A stretch of 64,000 nt of DNA from NCBI GenBank assembly GCA_023389295.1, contig JAEWEO010000198.1, positions 42,534 through 106,533 on the forward strand, given 5' to 3'. The stretch comes from Bacillota bacterium (GTDB lineage Bacteria; Bacillota; Clostridia; Lachnospirales; Lachnospiraceae). Shown in pieces: positions 17,752-27,658 of the stretch (positions are counted from its first letter, which is position 1; every line of letters starts with the position of its first letter). The notes beneath the pieces are model-generated. The model was given only the letters and a program-made list of their open reading frames with translations. It did not search any database and was not told the origin of the DNA. The translations under genes were made by a program, and so were the position numbers.

Positions 17752-17819
17752 TAAATATCTTATCATTATTATTCGAGTAATAACCAGCAACTCAAAATAC
17801 CCAGAAGGAGGGTCCTGTT

Positions 17820-18779
17820 GTGTTTGATTTTGAAAAACCCAAAATAGAGATTGCAGAAATTTCCGAAGATAAGAAGTTTGGACGTTTTGTGGTAGAACCT
17901 CTGGAGAGAGGCTATGGTACAACCTTAGGTAATTCTCTTAGAAGAATTATGCTTTCTTCCTTGCCCGGTTCTGCTGTAAGTCAAATTAAGATTGACGGTG
18001 TTGTTCATGAGTTTAGTGTAGTTCCTGGTGTGAAGGAAGACGTTACCGAGATTATCATGAATATCAAAAGCTTAGCAATCAAGAACACAAGCGATACGAG
18101 TGAGCCTAAAACCGCATATATTGAGGCCGAGGGCGAAGTTGTAGTTACAGCAGGAGATATACAGGCTGACCCGGATATCGAGATACTTAATCCAGATCAA
18201 GTGATTGCAACCTTATGTGGTGGCCCTGATAGCAGACTTTATATGGAGTTAACTATCACTAACGGCAGAGGTTATGTAAGCGCTGACAAGAATAAAAATG
18301 ATGATCTGCCAATCGGTGTTATTCCGATTGACTCCATCTATACTCCTGTAGAGCGTGTTAATCTTATGGTTGAGAACACCCGTGTAGGTCAAATTACTGA
18401 CTTTGATAAGCTTACCTTGGATGTATATACCAACGGTACGCTCATCCCGGATGAAGCAGTAAGTTTGGCAGCAAAGGTATTAAGTGAGCATCTGAATTCC
18501 TTTATTGATTTGTCTGAACATGCAAAGACCGCTGAGATTATGGTTGAGAAGGAAGACAATGAGAAAGAAAAGGTTCTTGAGATGAACATTGACGAACTTG
18601 AGTTATCTGTTCGTTCCTACAACTGCCTAAAGAGAGCAGGTATCAATACGGTAGAAGAGCTTACCAACAAAACAGCGGAAGATATGATGAAGGTAAGAAA
18701 CCTTGGACGTAAGTCTCTAGAAGAAGTACTTGCAAAATTGAAAGAGCTTGGATTATCTTTAAATGCAAGCGATGATTAA
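17820..18779 (+). CDS. rpoA: RNA polymerase subunit alpha
   Basis: Alpha dimerises to start RNA polymerase assembly and its C-terminal domain binds UP elements and activators. The 319-residue protein has an N-terminal domain with [20 protein letters not shown] (about residues 31-50), a linker near 235-250, and a C-terminal helix-hairpin-helix domain with [10 protein letters not shown] and [10 protein letters not shown]. It starts at GTG 17820 after GAAGGAGG. Confidence 0.96.
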   Translation: MFDFEKPKIEIAEISEDKKFGRFVVEPLERGYGTTLGNSLRRIMLSSLPGSAVSQIKIDGVVHEFSVVPGVKEDVTEIIMNIKSLAIKNTSDTSEPKTAYIEAEGEVVVTAGDIQADPDIEILNPDQVIATLCGGPDSRLYMELTITNGRGYVSADKNKNDDLPIGVIPIDSIYTPVERVNLMVENTRVGQITDFDKLTLDVYTNGTLIPDEAVSLAAKVLSEHLNSFIDLSEHAKTAEIMVEKEDNEKEKVLEMNIDELELSVRSYNCLKRAGINTVEELTNKTAEDMMKVRNLGRKSLEEVLAKLKELGLSLNASDD

Positions 18780-18843
18780 TAAATATAGTAATGACTGTAA
18801 AGTCATGAAGATGTAAGCACAATGATTCAAAGGAGGGAAACAA

Positions 18844-19380
18844 ATGGCAGGTTATAGAAAACTTGGAAGAACCTCAAGCCAGAGAAAGGCATTGCTGAGA
18901 AACCAGGTAACAAATTTATTATATAACGGTAAAATTGTTACAACTGAAGCAAAAGCGAAGGAAATCCGTCGTATTGCTGAAGGCATGATTGCACTTGCTG
19001 TTAAAGAAAGAGACAACTATGAAACTGTAGAAGTTACAGCGAAAGTTGCTCGTAAAGATAAAGATGGTAAGAGAGTGAAGGAAGTTGTAGATGGTAAGAA
19101 AGTTACCGTTTATGATGAAGTTAAGAAAACAATTAAGAAGGATAGCGCTTCTCGTCTTCACGCAAGAAAGCAGATGATGAAATTCCTTTATCCGATTACT
19201 GAAGTTCCGAAAGAGAACGCTGGTAAGAAGAGAAATACAAAGGAAATTAACTTATCTGATAAGTTATTCGATGAAATCGCACCTAAGTATGCTAACCGTA
19301 ACGGTGGTTACACAAGAATCGTAAAGATTGGACCTCGTAAAGGCGATGCAGCTATGGAAGTATTAATCGAGTTAGTGTAA
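18844..19380 (+). CDS. rplQ: 50S ribosomal protein L17 with an internal insertion
   Basis: L17 lies near the tunnel exit. The usual bacterial length is about 115-130 residues; this one is 178. The N-terminal [19 protein letters not shown] and the C-terminal [20 protein letters not shown] are ordinary. About residues 58-100 form a charged Lys/Glu/Val-rich insertion ([20 protein letters not shown]), and a further short insertion precedes the C-terminal core. Enlarged L17 proteins are known in Lachnospiraceae. It is the last gene before the operon terminator. Confidence 0.94.
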   Translation: MAGYRKLGRTSSQRKALLRNQVTNLLYNGKIVTTEAKAKEIRRIAEGMIALAVKERDNYETVEVTAKVARKDKDGKRVKEVVDGKKVTVYDEVKKTIKKDSASRLHARKQMMKFLYPITEVPKENAGKKRNTKEINLSDKLFDEIAPKYANRNGGYTRIVKIGPRKGDAAMEVLIELV

Positions 19381-19398
19381 TTTAAACGAAATGTAAGT

Positions 19399-19449
19399 AG
19401 AACTTTTGCTTTATAGCTAACATGGCTATAGGGCAAAGGTTCTTTTTTT
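19399..19449 (+). terminator. Strong Rho-independent terminator of the r-protein superoperon
   Basis: AGAAC...GTTCT arms with internal TTTTGC/GCAAA and ATAGC/GCTAT pairs form a long imperfect stem, followed by a seven-T run (19443-19449), 18 nt after the rplQ stop. Confidence 0.9.
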
Positions 19450-19887
19450 ATCTCATCATCAATACAAAAAGTAGTAGGAAAGTATAGTAACTTTCTACTT
19501 ACGGGAAAATAATAAGTAAGATATCATAAATTATCAAAATAGAATTAGGATGTTAAAAGCTCAATATGCAAATGTCAGAAGTCAATTTAAGTAGTTATGA
19601 TGTATATTTCTTGATATGAAACATTGTTTACTCGCAACAGGTTTTGCTAAGGGCCGTAATATGTAGTGCTTGAAAGAAGTACGTAATGGCACATAAGGCA
19701 ACAAAAGAATAAATAAAGATATAAATAATGGAAGTTTTTAAAATTAGTATTTTTTTTTACAGCTTTATAAGGTATAATCATGTGTGACTATACTTTTGTG
19801 GATAAAGTTTCGTTATGAGATAGGATACTGTGGATAATATAAAGTGCAAATAGATAGAAAGATACGTCATAGAAATGAGGATACAAT
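19450..19887 (+). other. AT-rich gap between rplQ terminator and ecfA1
   Basis: There is no gene here that I can support. It holds an imperfect repeat (AAGTAG..AAAGT with ACTTT.CTACTT, near 19469-19500) and a TATAAT at 19773-19778 preceded by a T-tract. The latter may be the -10 of the ecf promoter, but no convincing -35 is seen. Confidence 0.3.
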
Positions 19888-20739
19888 ATGGAAATGATTA
19901 AGGTCAAGGGTCTTACATTTGAATATATTAGACGTGATGAAGATGGGAATGTGGAGTCGATTAATAAAGCAATTGATCAAGTGGATTTACAGGTAAAGAA
20001 GGGTGATTTTGTAGCTGTTCTTGGTGCCAATGGTTCCGGTAAATCTACCCTTGCAAAGCATATCAATGCGATTCTTCATCCTACGGAGGGAACCATCTGG
20101 GTCAATGGACTGAATACAAAAGATGAGAAAAATCTCTGGGACATTCGTCAATCGGCAGGAATGGTATTTCAAAATCCGGATAATCAGATCATTGCTACTG
20201 TAGTAGAGGAAGATGTGGGCTTTGGTCCTGAAAATCTTGGAATTCCTACAGAGGAGATCTGGAAGAGAGTAGAGGAGAGCTTAAAGGCAGTAGGAATGCT
20301 AGAATATCGTAATTCCTCTCCAAATAAACTATCCGGCGGACAAAAACAACGCGTTGCGATTGCCGGCATTATGGCCATGAAGCCACAATGCATTATCATG
20401 GATGAACCGACAGCTATGTTGGACCCGAATGGTCGTAAAGAGGTTATCGCTACCGTTCGTGAATTAAATGAGAAAGAAAATGTAACTGTAATTCTTATAA
20501 CCCATCATATGGACGAAGTGATCTTCGCAGATCATGTATTTGTCATGGATCATGGTCATGTGGTGATGGAGGGAACTCCTAGGGAGATATTCTCCCATGT
20601 GGAGGAAATCAAGAAGTATCGTCTTGATGTTCCCCAGGTTACAGAATTAGCCTTTGAACTAAGAAAAGCCGGACTTCCCATACCGGAGGGTATTCTTACG
20701 GTAGAAGAACTGGTAGAGGTCCTAGAAGGGCTAAAATAG
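19888..20739 (+). CDS. ecfA1: ECF transporter ATPase subunit EcfA1
   Basis: One of the two ATPases that energise energy-coupling-factor vitamin transporters. The 283-residue protein has Walker A GANGSGKST (about residues 47-55), the Q-loop QNPDNQI, signature LSGGQKQR and Walker B CIIMDEP. QNPDNQ is typical of EcfA1. It is followed by ecfA2 and ecfT; no substrate-binding S component is next to them, so this is the shared group II module. Confidence 0.95.
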   Translation: MEMIKVKGLTFEYIRRDEDGNVESINKAIDQVDLQVKKGDFVAVLGANGSGKSTLAKHINAILHPTEGTIWVNGLNTKDEKNLWDIRQSAGMVFQNPDNQIIATVVEEDVGFGPENLGIPTEEIWKRVEESLKAVGMLEYRNSSPNKLSGGQKQRVAIAGIMAMKPQCIIMDEPTAMLDPNGRKEVIATVRELNEKENVTVILITHHMDEVIFADHVFVMDHGHVVMEGTPREIFSHVEEIKKYRLDVPQVTELAFELRKAGLPIPEGILTVEELVEVLEGLK

Positions 20740-20800
20740 GTGATAGGACTTATAATAAATATTTGAGTGCTACCAGATCAGTATGCACTCAGGCAAGTAG

Positions 20801-21658
20801 GTGAAAAAATTGCAGATTATATTTGATAAAATAAATCATGTTTATAGTAGTGGTACAGCATTTGAAAGACATGCCATTAAGGATGTTAGCTTTACCATTA
20901 ACAAAGGAGAATTTATCGGGCTCATTGGTCATACAGGTTCCGGTAAATCTACCTTAATTCAGCATATGAATGGCTTGATGAAAGCTACCAGCGGTCATGT
21001 CTATTACAATGGAGAAGATATCTATGGACAAGGCTATAATCTAAGACAATTAAGAAGTAAAGTAGGCCTTGTATTTCAATATCCGGAGCATCAGCTTTTT
21101 GAAACAACGGTGTTTAAGGATGTCATCTATGGTCCCTCGAATTTGGGACTTGAGAAGTTAGAGTGCGAGCTACGTGCGTATGATGCTCTTAAAATGGTTG
21201 GTATTGGTGAGGACCTTTTGGATGCTTCACCCTTTGAGTTATCCGGTGGACAAAAGCGTAGAGTGGCCATCGCGGGTGTTCTTGCTATGAAGCCAGAAGT
21301 ATTAATACTGGATGAACCGACAGCAGGGCTTGATCCTAAGGGTAGGGATGATATCTTAGAGCAGATAGAGAAGCTTCACAAGGAGAGCGGGCTTACCATC
21401 ATTCTTGTAACCCATAGTATGGAGGATGTAGCTAATTATGCAGATCGTCTTTTTGTTATGAACCGTGGTGAATTAGTAATGCAACATAAGGTCAAAGAGG
21501 TTTTTGCCAGATATCAAGAGTTAGAAGAGATGCATCTGGCTGCTCCACAGGTTACTTATGTCATGAATGCTCTAAAGAAGAACGGCTTCCCGGTTAATAC
21601 AGATGCTACAACGGTGGCTGAAGCCAGGGATGAGTTATTAAAGTGTTTTCGTCGCTAA
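20801..21658 (+). CDS. ecfA2: ECF transporter ATPase subunit EcfA2
   Basis: The partner ATPase of EcfA1. The 285-residue protein has Walker A GHTGSGKST, the Q-loop QYPEHQLFE typical of EcfA2, LSGGQKRR and VLILDEP. The start is GTG 20801 or possibly TTG 20810, the latter with AGGTGA as ribosome binding site. A 6-bp inverted repeat (20765-20770/20785-20790) lies in the 61-nt gap before it. Confidence 0.94.
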   Translation: MKKLQIIFDKINHVYSSGTAFERHAIKDVSFTINKGEFIGLIGHTGSGKSTLIQHMNGLMKATSGHVYYNGEDIYGQGYNLRQLRSKVGLVFQYPEHQLFETTVFKDVIYGPSNLGLEKLECELRAYDALKMVGIGEDLLDASPFELSGGQKRRVAIAGVLAMKPEVLILDEPTAGLDPKGRDDILEQIEKLHKESGLTIILVTHSMEDVANYADRLFVMNRGELVMQHKVKEVFARYQELEEMHLAAPQVTYVMNALKKNGFPVNTDATTVAEARDELLKCFRR

Positions 21659-21744
21659 ATAGAGTCTGGAGGTTGCTAATTGCGACCTAAAAATTAATGA
21701 CAAAGGTGCCATGAAATGACATCTTGTAAGAAAGTGAGTACATT

Positions 21745-22560
21745 ATGATCAGAGATATAACAATCGGACAATATTATCCGACGGATTCCATCTTACATCG
21801 CCTGGATCCTAGGGTAAAATTAATCGGTACATTTCTATTTATCGTATCCTTGTTTTTATTTGAATCATTACTTGGGTATGTGGTAGTAGCATTATTTTTA
21901 GTTTCCATCATAAAATTGTCAAAGGTTCCTTTTTCCTTTATTGTTAGAGGTCTAAAAGCCATTGTCATATTACTGGTGTTTACTATGTTTTTTAACCTGT
22001 TTTTTACTCCCGGTAATGAGATCTTTCGTTTTTATTTTATTAAAATTACAGAGGAAGGTATAAAGACTGCTATTTTCATGGGTATTCGACTAACCTTCTT
22101 GATCCTTGGTTCTTCTCTTATGACCTTTACCACGACACCGAATCAGTTAACGGATGGGCTTGAGAAGATTATGAGACCCCTTGGTCGTATTAAGGTGCCT
22201 GTTCATGAAATCGCCATGATGATGTCCATTGCGCTTCGTTTCATCCCCATTCTGCTGGAGGAAACAGATAAAATTATGAAGGCACAGATGGCTAGAGGTG
22301 CTGATTTTGAGTCCGGTGGATTGATGAAGAGAGCAAAGAGCTTAATCCCACTTTTGGTACCGCTCTTTGTATCAGCATTTCGTAGAGCCAATGATCTGGC
22401 CATGGCTATGGAGGCAAGATGCTATAGGGGCGGCGACGGTCGCACGAAGATGAAGCCTCTTCATTATCATAAGAGGGACTTTAGTGCTTATTTCTTTCTT
22501 CTTCTTTATCTTGGAATTATCATTACGGTTGGTATCATGGGTAAGAGGGGAATGATATAA
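21745..22560 (+). CDS. ecfT: ECF transporter transmembrane subunit EcfT
   Basis: EcfT couples the two ATPases to interchangeable substrate-binding S components in the membrane. The 271-residue protein has several hydrophobic segments and two coupling-helix motifs with Ala-Arg-Gly character (AQMARGADF and AMEARCYRGG). The stop overlaps the truA start by one base. Confidence 0.94.
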   Translation: MIRDITIGQYYPTDSILHRLDPRVKLIGTFLFIVSLFLFESLLGYVVVALFLVSIIKLSKVPFSFIVRGLKAIVILLVFTMFFNLFFTPGNEIFRFYFIKITEEGIKTAIFMGIRLTFLILGSSLMTFTTTPNQLTDGLEKIMRPLGRIKVPVHEIAMMMSIALRFIPILLEETDKIMKAQMARGADFESGGLMKRAKSLIPLLVPLFVSAFRRANDLAMAMEARCYRGGDGRTKMKPLHYHKRDFSAYFFLLLYLGIIITVGIMGKRGMI

Positions 22561-23303
22561 TGAAACGTGTGAAACTGGAAATCGCCTATGATGGAACGTC
22601 ATATTGTGGTTGGCAGCTTCAACCGGGGCTTCCAACCGTAGAGGCTGCACTTAACAAAGCGTTATCGGAGCTTTTGGGAGAGGATATCCTTGTCATAGGA
22701 GCCAGTCGAACTGATTCCGGTGTCCATGCACTTGGTAATGTGGCCGTTTTTGATACAAATAGCGCAATACCTGCCCAGAAGATCTGTATGGCTGTTAATC
22801 AACGTTTGCCAGAAGATATTCGTGTACAGACCTCAGTAGAGGTACCGGAGGATTTCCATCCCAGGAAGTGCGTTAGTTATAAAACATATGAATACCGGAT
22901 TATGAATCGAAGAATTGTACTTCCCACCGAGCGACTCTATGCAACGCACGTCTATTATGAACTGGACGTAAATCTCATGCAGGAGGCAGCTAGCTATTTG
23001 GTAGGAGAACATGATTTTAAGAGTTTTTGCTCTGTTAAAACACAGGTGCTAGATACAGTAAGGACTATTTATCAACTTAAGGTAACCAAAAATGTGGATA
23101 TGATTACGATTTCTGTGACGGGTAGTGGATTTCTTTATAATATGGTACGAATTATAGCAGGTACTTTAATCGAGGTGGGACGTGGCGCTTATCCTCCAAT
23201 GAAAGTGAAGGATATTCTTGCAGGCTGTGATCGTAGCCTTGCAGGGCCAACTGCTTTACCGCAGGGATTAACTTTAATCAAGATTGAATATCCGAACTTC
23301 TAG
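22560..23303 (+). CDS. truA: tRNA pseudouridine synthase A
   Basis: It forms pseudouridine at positions 38-40 of the tRNA anticodon arm. The 247-residue protein has the catalytic aspartate in GASRTDSGVHALGNV (about residues 49-63), an N-terminal YDGTSYCGWQLQP motif and C-terminal GSGFLYNMVRII. It is coupled to ecfT. In many Firmicutes truA is followed closely by rplM; here rplM is about 30 kb downstream. Confidence 0.96.
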   Translation: MKRVKLEIAYDGTSYCGWQLQPGLPTVEAALNKALSELLGEDILVIGASRTDSGVHALGNVAVFDTNSAIPAQKICMAVNQRLPEDIRVQTSVEVPEDFHPRKCVSYKTYEYRIMNRRIVLPTERLYATHVYYELDVNLMQEAASYLVGEHDFKSFCSVKTQVLDTVRTIYQLKVTKNVDMITISVTGSGFLYNMVRIIAGTLIEVGRGAYPPMKVKDILAGCDRSLAGPTALPQGLTLIKIEYPNF

Positions 23304-23366
23304 TCATAAGAGTAAGGTTCATAAGATAAAATTGTAACAGGAACAAGGAATAGGAAAGAGGTAAGT

Positions 23367-24053
23367 ATGTTTGATTTCTCCTGGGATTTAAACTCAATTA
23401 ATGATACCACCATTGTATTGCGCCTGTTCTTATCTGTGCTTCTTGGAGGTATTATTGGATTTGAACGTGGTAGAGCAGGTCGTCCGGCCGGACTTCGTAC
23501 GCATATCTTAGTCTGTCTCGGATCAACTCTAGCTATTATGACCAATCAATACATTTTTCAGGAATACGGTGTTGGTGATCCTACGAGAATGGCGGCACAG
23601 GTCATTTCCGGAATCGGTTTTCTAGGTGCCGGCACAATCATCGTAACGGGTAGACATCAGGTAAAGGGATTAACGACTGCCGCCGCCTTATGGGCTACCG
23701 CCTGTATGGGTTTAGCCATTGGAATTGGATTTTATAAGGCAGCCATCTTTAGTTGTCTTTTGATTGCTTTTGCAACCGTTGTACTGCACCGTGTAGATAA
23801 CTATATGCTGTCTAAATCGAAGGTCCTGGATATTTATATTGAATTTCAAAAGACAGCCTCAATTTCAATGGTTCTTGATTCGATTCGAAGCAATCATCTT
23901 CATATCGAGGCCATAGAGATGGTGAAATCCACCTATGATAATAATACTTCAGGTGCGATTATGACCCTAAGGCTGAAGAAGAAGAGAATTAAATTGGATG
24001 TTATTACTGAACTATGCGCGATAGAGGGCGTAGTATTTGCAGAAGAAATATAG
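23367..24053 (+). CDS. MgtC/SapB family membrane protein
   Basis: The 228-residue protein has an N-terminal hydrophobic MgtC domain with GGIIGFERGRAGRPAGLRTH (about residues 26-45), LGSTLAIM and SGIGFLGAGTII, and a soluble C-terminal domain of about 85 residues that may have an ACT-like fold. MgtC relatives are linked to survival at low magnesium and to ATP synthase control in pathogens; the role in Clostridia is uncertain. It follows truA by 63 nt and ends the transcription unit. Confidence 0.88.
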   Translation: MFDFSWDLNSINDTTIVLRLFLSVLLGGIIGFERGRAGRPAGLRTHILVCLGSTLAIMTNQYIFQEYGVGDPTRMAAQVISGIGFLGAGTIIVTGRHQVKGLTTAAALWATACMGLAIGIGFYKAAIFSCLLIAFATVVLHRVDNYMLSKSKVLDIYIEFQKTASISMVLDSIRSNHLHIEAIEMVKSTYDNNTSGAIMTLRLKKKRIKLDVITELCAIEGVVFAEEI

Positions 24054-24113
24054 ATTAGAGAAATAAATTAGAGAAATAAATAAAAGATGTATATCAAATG
24101 AAATATAGAGCTT

Positions 24114-24160
24114 AAAAGTAGAAGATAAATGACAAAATTCATTCATCTTCTACTTTTTTT
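24114..24160 (+). terminator. Rho-independent terminator after the MgtC gene
   Basis: AAAAGTAGAAGAT (24114-24126) pairs perfectly over 13 bp with ATCTTCTACTTTT (24145-24157), followed by T residues. It closes the ecf-truA-mgtC unit. Confidence 0.9.
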
Positions 24161-24311
24161 ATTATAATAACGAATAATTATGCATAATATATGCATAAAC
24201 GTTGGAACCAGAAAATATTCCTAAATGTAGTAAAATATTGTAGAATAGTTATGAATATATGTAAAATAATAAAAGGAATTTACTAAAAAGGGAAATATGT
24301 CCTTGAACTGG

Positions 24312-24339
24312 TTGACTTATAGGAAATTAGTATTATAAT
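24312..24339 (+). promoter_or_regulatory. Promoter of the polysaccharide operon
   Basis: TTGACT (24312-24317) and TATAAT (24334-24339) are spaced by 16 bp. Transcription from about 24346 would give an AT-rich leader of about 160 nt before the first small gene. Confidence 0.7.
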
Positions 24340-24507
24340 ACTAGGTACGTGTAGTGGATCAATTGGAAAGATTAGGTTTAATTGTATTATTAACCCAGAG
24401 AATATATGTATACATATAGAAAATATTTCCTTTTCCAATACATAATGTATTCCACTAAGATGTATAACTATTAATTACAGTTAGATTAAAAAGTGAGGGG
24501 ACTTTTT

Positions 24508-24723
24508 ATGAATAGGATTCTAACATTTTTGGCAGAGTTTATAACAAACACGAATGATAGCGGGGGAATGAATACACCACTTCTAATTATAGTTATCGTG
24601 TTATTATTAAGTGCTTTAACGATCTGTATCGTTATATCAAGGCACTATAAGTTGTACATACACTCCAATGAGAAGAATAGTGAAGTATCTATACTGCAGG
24701 AGAATGAGGTTGTATTAAGATGA
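24508..24723 (+). CDS. Small single-pass membrane protein at the head of the polysaccharide operon
   Basis: I do not recognise this 71-residue protein. It has one long hydrophobic segment (PLLIIVIVLLLSALTICIVI, about residues 26-45) and a polar tail. The ATG at 24508 follows GAGGGG (24495-24500) by 7 nt; a GTG at 24493 in the same frame precedes the ribosome binding site. Its stop overlaps the sugar transferase start by four bases (ATGA), so it is translationally coupled and probably works with the initiating transferase in the membrane. Confidence 0.65.
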   Translation: MNRILTFLAEFITNTNDSGGMNTPLLIIVIVLLLSALTICIVISRHYKLYIHSNEKNSEVSILQENEVVLR

Positions 24724-26135
24724 AGTGGGAGAATGCCAGGGTAACAAGTAGGATGACAATGTTGGTTGATATATTATGCATGCTGGTAGCATTTTATATA
24801 GCGGCATACATCAGGGGAGGGATCTTAACAAGGAATAACCTTCTTGGTCCCTACGGGAATGTGTTAATTATCCTAATATTATCAATTATTGTTATTAGCA
24901 ATATGGGGTATCGCAATACGAATTTCTTCAAGCGGGATTTCTTTGAAGAGATGGTAAGCGTAGTGAAGGATCAAGTTAAGATCTGTATGATACTGTTTGC
25001 CTATATGATTGCATTACAGATTGGAAGTGTATTCTCAAGAATATTTCTCTTATTGTTCTTTAGTTTGAACATTCTTATTACCTATGTGGCCCGTTCTTAT
25101 CTTAAGTTAATCATGCTTATCAGCTATAAGAGAAGCTCCTCCAGCAATAAGGTTATGCTAATTACCTTATCTAAGAATGCAAGTACGGTGATTAAGAAGA
25201 TACGAAAAGAATATGAATGGAATATTCTTATCAACTCCATAGCGCTATGGGATAAGAATCGGATTGGCGATAAAATTGAAGGAATTGAAGTGGTAGCCAC
25301 GCGAGATAATCTACTTGAGGTGGCAAGACTTAATGTAGTTGATGAAGTATTTATCCATCTACCCAGTCATTACAACATCGAACTTGAGGAGTTAATTCTA
25401 GAGTTTGAGCAGATGGGTGTCATTGTACATATGAACTTAGATATCTTTAACAATTTAAATATAAAAGAGAAGACAGTAAATGAATTTGCAGGACATCAGG
25501 TTATTACCTTCTCCACAGGATTATTCGACTTAAACCATGCCATAATAAAGCGATGTTTCGATCTTATTGGTGGGTTATGCGGCTGTATATTAACGATTAT
25601 TATAACAATATTCTTGGCGCCAGCGATTAAAATCGAATCGAGGGGACCAATTTTTTTCTCCCAAATTAGGGTGGGAAAAAATGGAAGAAAATTTAAAATT
25701 TATAAATTTCGATCTATGTATGCGGATGCAGAGAAACGCAAGCAGGAACTTATGGATCAGAACGAAATGGAAGGACTCATGTTCAAAATCACGGATGATC
25801 CAAGAATTACGAAGATTGGAAAGTTCATTCGTAAGACAAGCCTAGATGAATTCCCCCAGTTCTTTAATGTACTCTTAGGCGATATGAGCCTTGTTGGAAC
25901 AAGACCTCCAACAGAGGACGAATTCCTTCAATATGAGGGTAGACATAAGAGAAGACTCAGTCTAAAACCAGGACTGACAGGACTATGGCAGGTGAGTGGT
26001 CGAAGTGATATTAACAACTTCGAAGAGGTAGTTAAGATGGATCTTGAGTATATTGATAACTGGTCTATTCGAATGGATTTGAAGTTGATCATGAAGACTG
26101 TGGGGGTAGTGGTGTTAGGGAGAGGGTCAAGGTAG
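24720..26135 (+). CDS. Undecaprenyl-phosphate sugar-phosphate transferase (polyprenyl glycosylphosphotransferase)
   Basis: It should start the repeat unit by moving a sugar-1-phosphate from a UDP-sugar to undecaprenyl phosphate. The 471-residue protein has about four N-terminal membrane segments, a central CoA-binding-like domain (about 140-255), one more membrane segment with KRCFDLIGGLCGC, and the catalytic C-terminal domain. That domain carries KIYKFRSMYADAE, SLDEFPQFFNV and GDMSLVGTRPP. This is the WbaP/CpsE/EpsL architecture. The sugar transferred cannot be told from sequence. Confidence 0.93.
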   Translation: MKWENARVTSRMTMLVDILCMLVAFYIAAYIRGGILTRNNLLGPYGNVLIILILSIIVISNMGYRNTNFFKRDFFEEMVSVVKDQVKICMILFAYMIALQIGSVFSRIFLLLFFSLNILITYVARSYLKLIMLISYKRSSSSNKVMLITLSKNASTVIKKIRKEYEWNILINSIALWDKNRIGDKIEGIEVVATRDNLLEVARLNVVDEVFIHLPSHYNIELEELILEFEQMGVIVHMNLDIFNNLNIKEKTVNEFAGHQVITFSTGLFDLNHAIIKRCFDLIGGLCGCILTIIITIFLAPAIKIESRGPIFFSQIRVGKNGRKFKIYKFRSMYADAEKRKQELMDQNEMEGLMFKITDDPRITKIGKFIRKTSLDEFPQFFNVLLGDMSLVGTRPPTEDEFLQYEGRHKRRLSLKPGLTGLWQVSGRSDINNFEEVVKMDLEYIDNWSIRMDLKLIMKTVGVVVLGRGSR

Positions 26136-26384
26136 AGGTGGTCTTTTATATAGAGCTGATACAGGTGCAATCATGAACATAATAATTAATACATGTGTAT
26201 GCGGCATGATATGAATATTGATTTATAAGCATGAATTATATTAGGAACAAAGCCCCGAAGCACTTGTGTATAGTGACTGCTTCATTGGAAGCTCAAAACT
26301 AGAATAACAATTTTTTAAAAAGCTTTACGCTCTGCATAAAGCTAATAAATAGAGACTAATAGAAATATTATATCGAGGGAGATT
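26136..26384 (+). other. Gap between the initiating transferase and ugd
   Basis: It contains GAAGCA/TGCTTC (near 26257-26282) and AGCTTTA (26321-26327) with TAAAGCT (26337-26343). Neither has a U-tract. No gene is visible; the 249-nt gap, in an otherwise tight operon, may mark a second promoter or a cassette boundary. Confidence 0.3.
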
Positions 26385-27620
26385 ATGAAAAAGAACATTG
26401 CAGTAGCGGGAACAGGATACGTTGGACTGTCTCTAGCAGTATTACTTGCTCAGCATAATAAAGTTATAGCAGTTGACATTATTGAAACTAAGGTTGAGAT
26501 GATTAACAACAAAAAGAGTCCTATCCAGGATGATTATATTGAAAAATATCTGACTGAGAAAGAGCTGGATTTAACTGCCACTACTGATAGTAAGGAAGCG
26601 TACAAGAATGCTGAATATGTCATCATTGCTGCTCCTACCAACTATAATTCTACTACCCAGCATTTTGATACTTCTGCTGTGGAGAGTGTGATTGAAATTG
26701 TAATGGATTCTAACCCTGAGGCGTGGATGATTATCAAGAGCACCATTCCGGTTGGTTACACAGAGAGTGCCAGAAAGAAGTATGGAACGAACAAAATTAT
26801 GTTCAGTCCCGAATTTCTTAGAGAGTCAAAGGCATTGTTTGACAACCTCTATCCAAGCCGTATCATTGTGAGTTGTGATTCAGACTGTGAAGAGGCTGCT
26901 CATGCGTTTGCTAGATTGCTCCAGGAAGGTGCAATTAAAAAAGATATCGATACCCTATATATGGGATTTACTGAAGCAGAAGCAGTTAAGCTTTTTGCTA
27001 ATACTTATTTGGCGCTAAGAGTTAGCTACTTCAATGAGCTTGATACTTATGCCGAGATGAAAGGCCTTGATACACATGCCATTATTAATGGCGTTGGATT
27101 GGATCCAAGAATTGGAATGCATTACAACAATCCATCATTTGGGTATGGTGGTTACTGTCTGCCAAAGGATACGAAACAGTTGTTGGCAAACTACGCGGAT
27201 GTTCCGCAGAACATGATGTCTGCAATTGTTGAGAGCAACAGAACTCGTAAAGATTTCATCGCGGATCAGGTTTTGAAGATGGCCGGGTACTATGACTATT
27301 TTAATCATGGTCATTTCAGCAAGGATTATGAGAAGGAATGTGTCATTGGTGTTTACCGTTTGACTATGAAGAGTAATTCTGACAACTTCAGACAGTCTGC
27401 AATTCAAGGGGTTATGAAGAGAATAAAAGCCAAGGGTGCTACGGTTGTGATTTATGAGCCTACGCTAGAAAGTGGCAGCACTTTCTTTGGTTCGAAGGTA
27501 ATAGGGAACTTGGATGAGTTTAAGAAAATGAGCCAGGCGATTATCGCTAATAGAAATAACAGTAGTTTGGATGATGTGAAAGAGAAAGTTTACACAAGAG
27601 ATATTTTTCAGAGAGATTAA
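26385..27620 (+). CDS. ugd: UDP-glucose 6-dehydrogenase
   Basis: It oxidises UDP-glucose to UDP-glucuronate with two NAD+. The 411-residue protein has the Rossmann motif [11 protein letters not shown] at about residues 7-17, the FSPEFLRES motif, and the catalytic cysteine C258 in [19 protein letters not shown] precedes the ATG. Next to it are two genes of a split glycosyltransferase often specific for glucuronate, which supports a uronic acid in the repeat unit. UDP-ManNAc dehydrogenases are related, but the length and motifs fit UDP-glucose dehydrogenase. Confidence 0.93.
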   Translation: MKKNIAVAGTGYVGLSLAVLLAQHNKVIAVDIIETKVEMINNKKSPIQDDYIEKYLTEKELDLTATTDSKEAYKNAEYVIIAAPTNYNSTTQHFDTSAVESVIEIVMDSNPEAWMIIKSTIPVGYTESARKKYGTNKIMFSPEFLRESKALFDNLYPSRIIVSCDSDCEEAAHAFARLLQEGAIKKDIDTLYMGFTEAEAVKLFANTYLALRVSYFNELDTYAEMKGLDTHAIINGVGLDPRIGMHYNNPSFGYGGYCLPKDTKQLLANYADVPQNMMSAIVESNRTRKDFIADQVLKMAGYYDYFNHGHFSKDYEKECVIGVYRLTMKSNSDNFRQSAIQGVMKRIKAKGATVVIYEPTLESGSTFFGSKVIGNLDEFKKMSQAIIANRNNSSLDDVKEKVYTRDIFQRD

Positions 27621-27658
27621 CGGGCGTCGCGCTTACCTGCCCGTGGGAGTTGAGAAGA

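Noticed and set aside
26241..26260. GAACAAAGCCCCG similar to GAACCAAAGCCCCGG in the rplM leader, as a shared riboswitch-like motif
   Set aside because: Only about a dozen bases match, flanking structure differs, and neither site matches a riboswitch that I can recognise.
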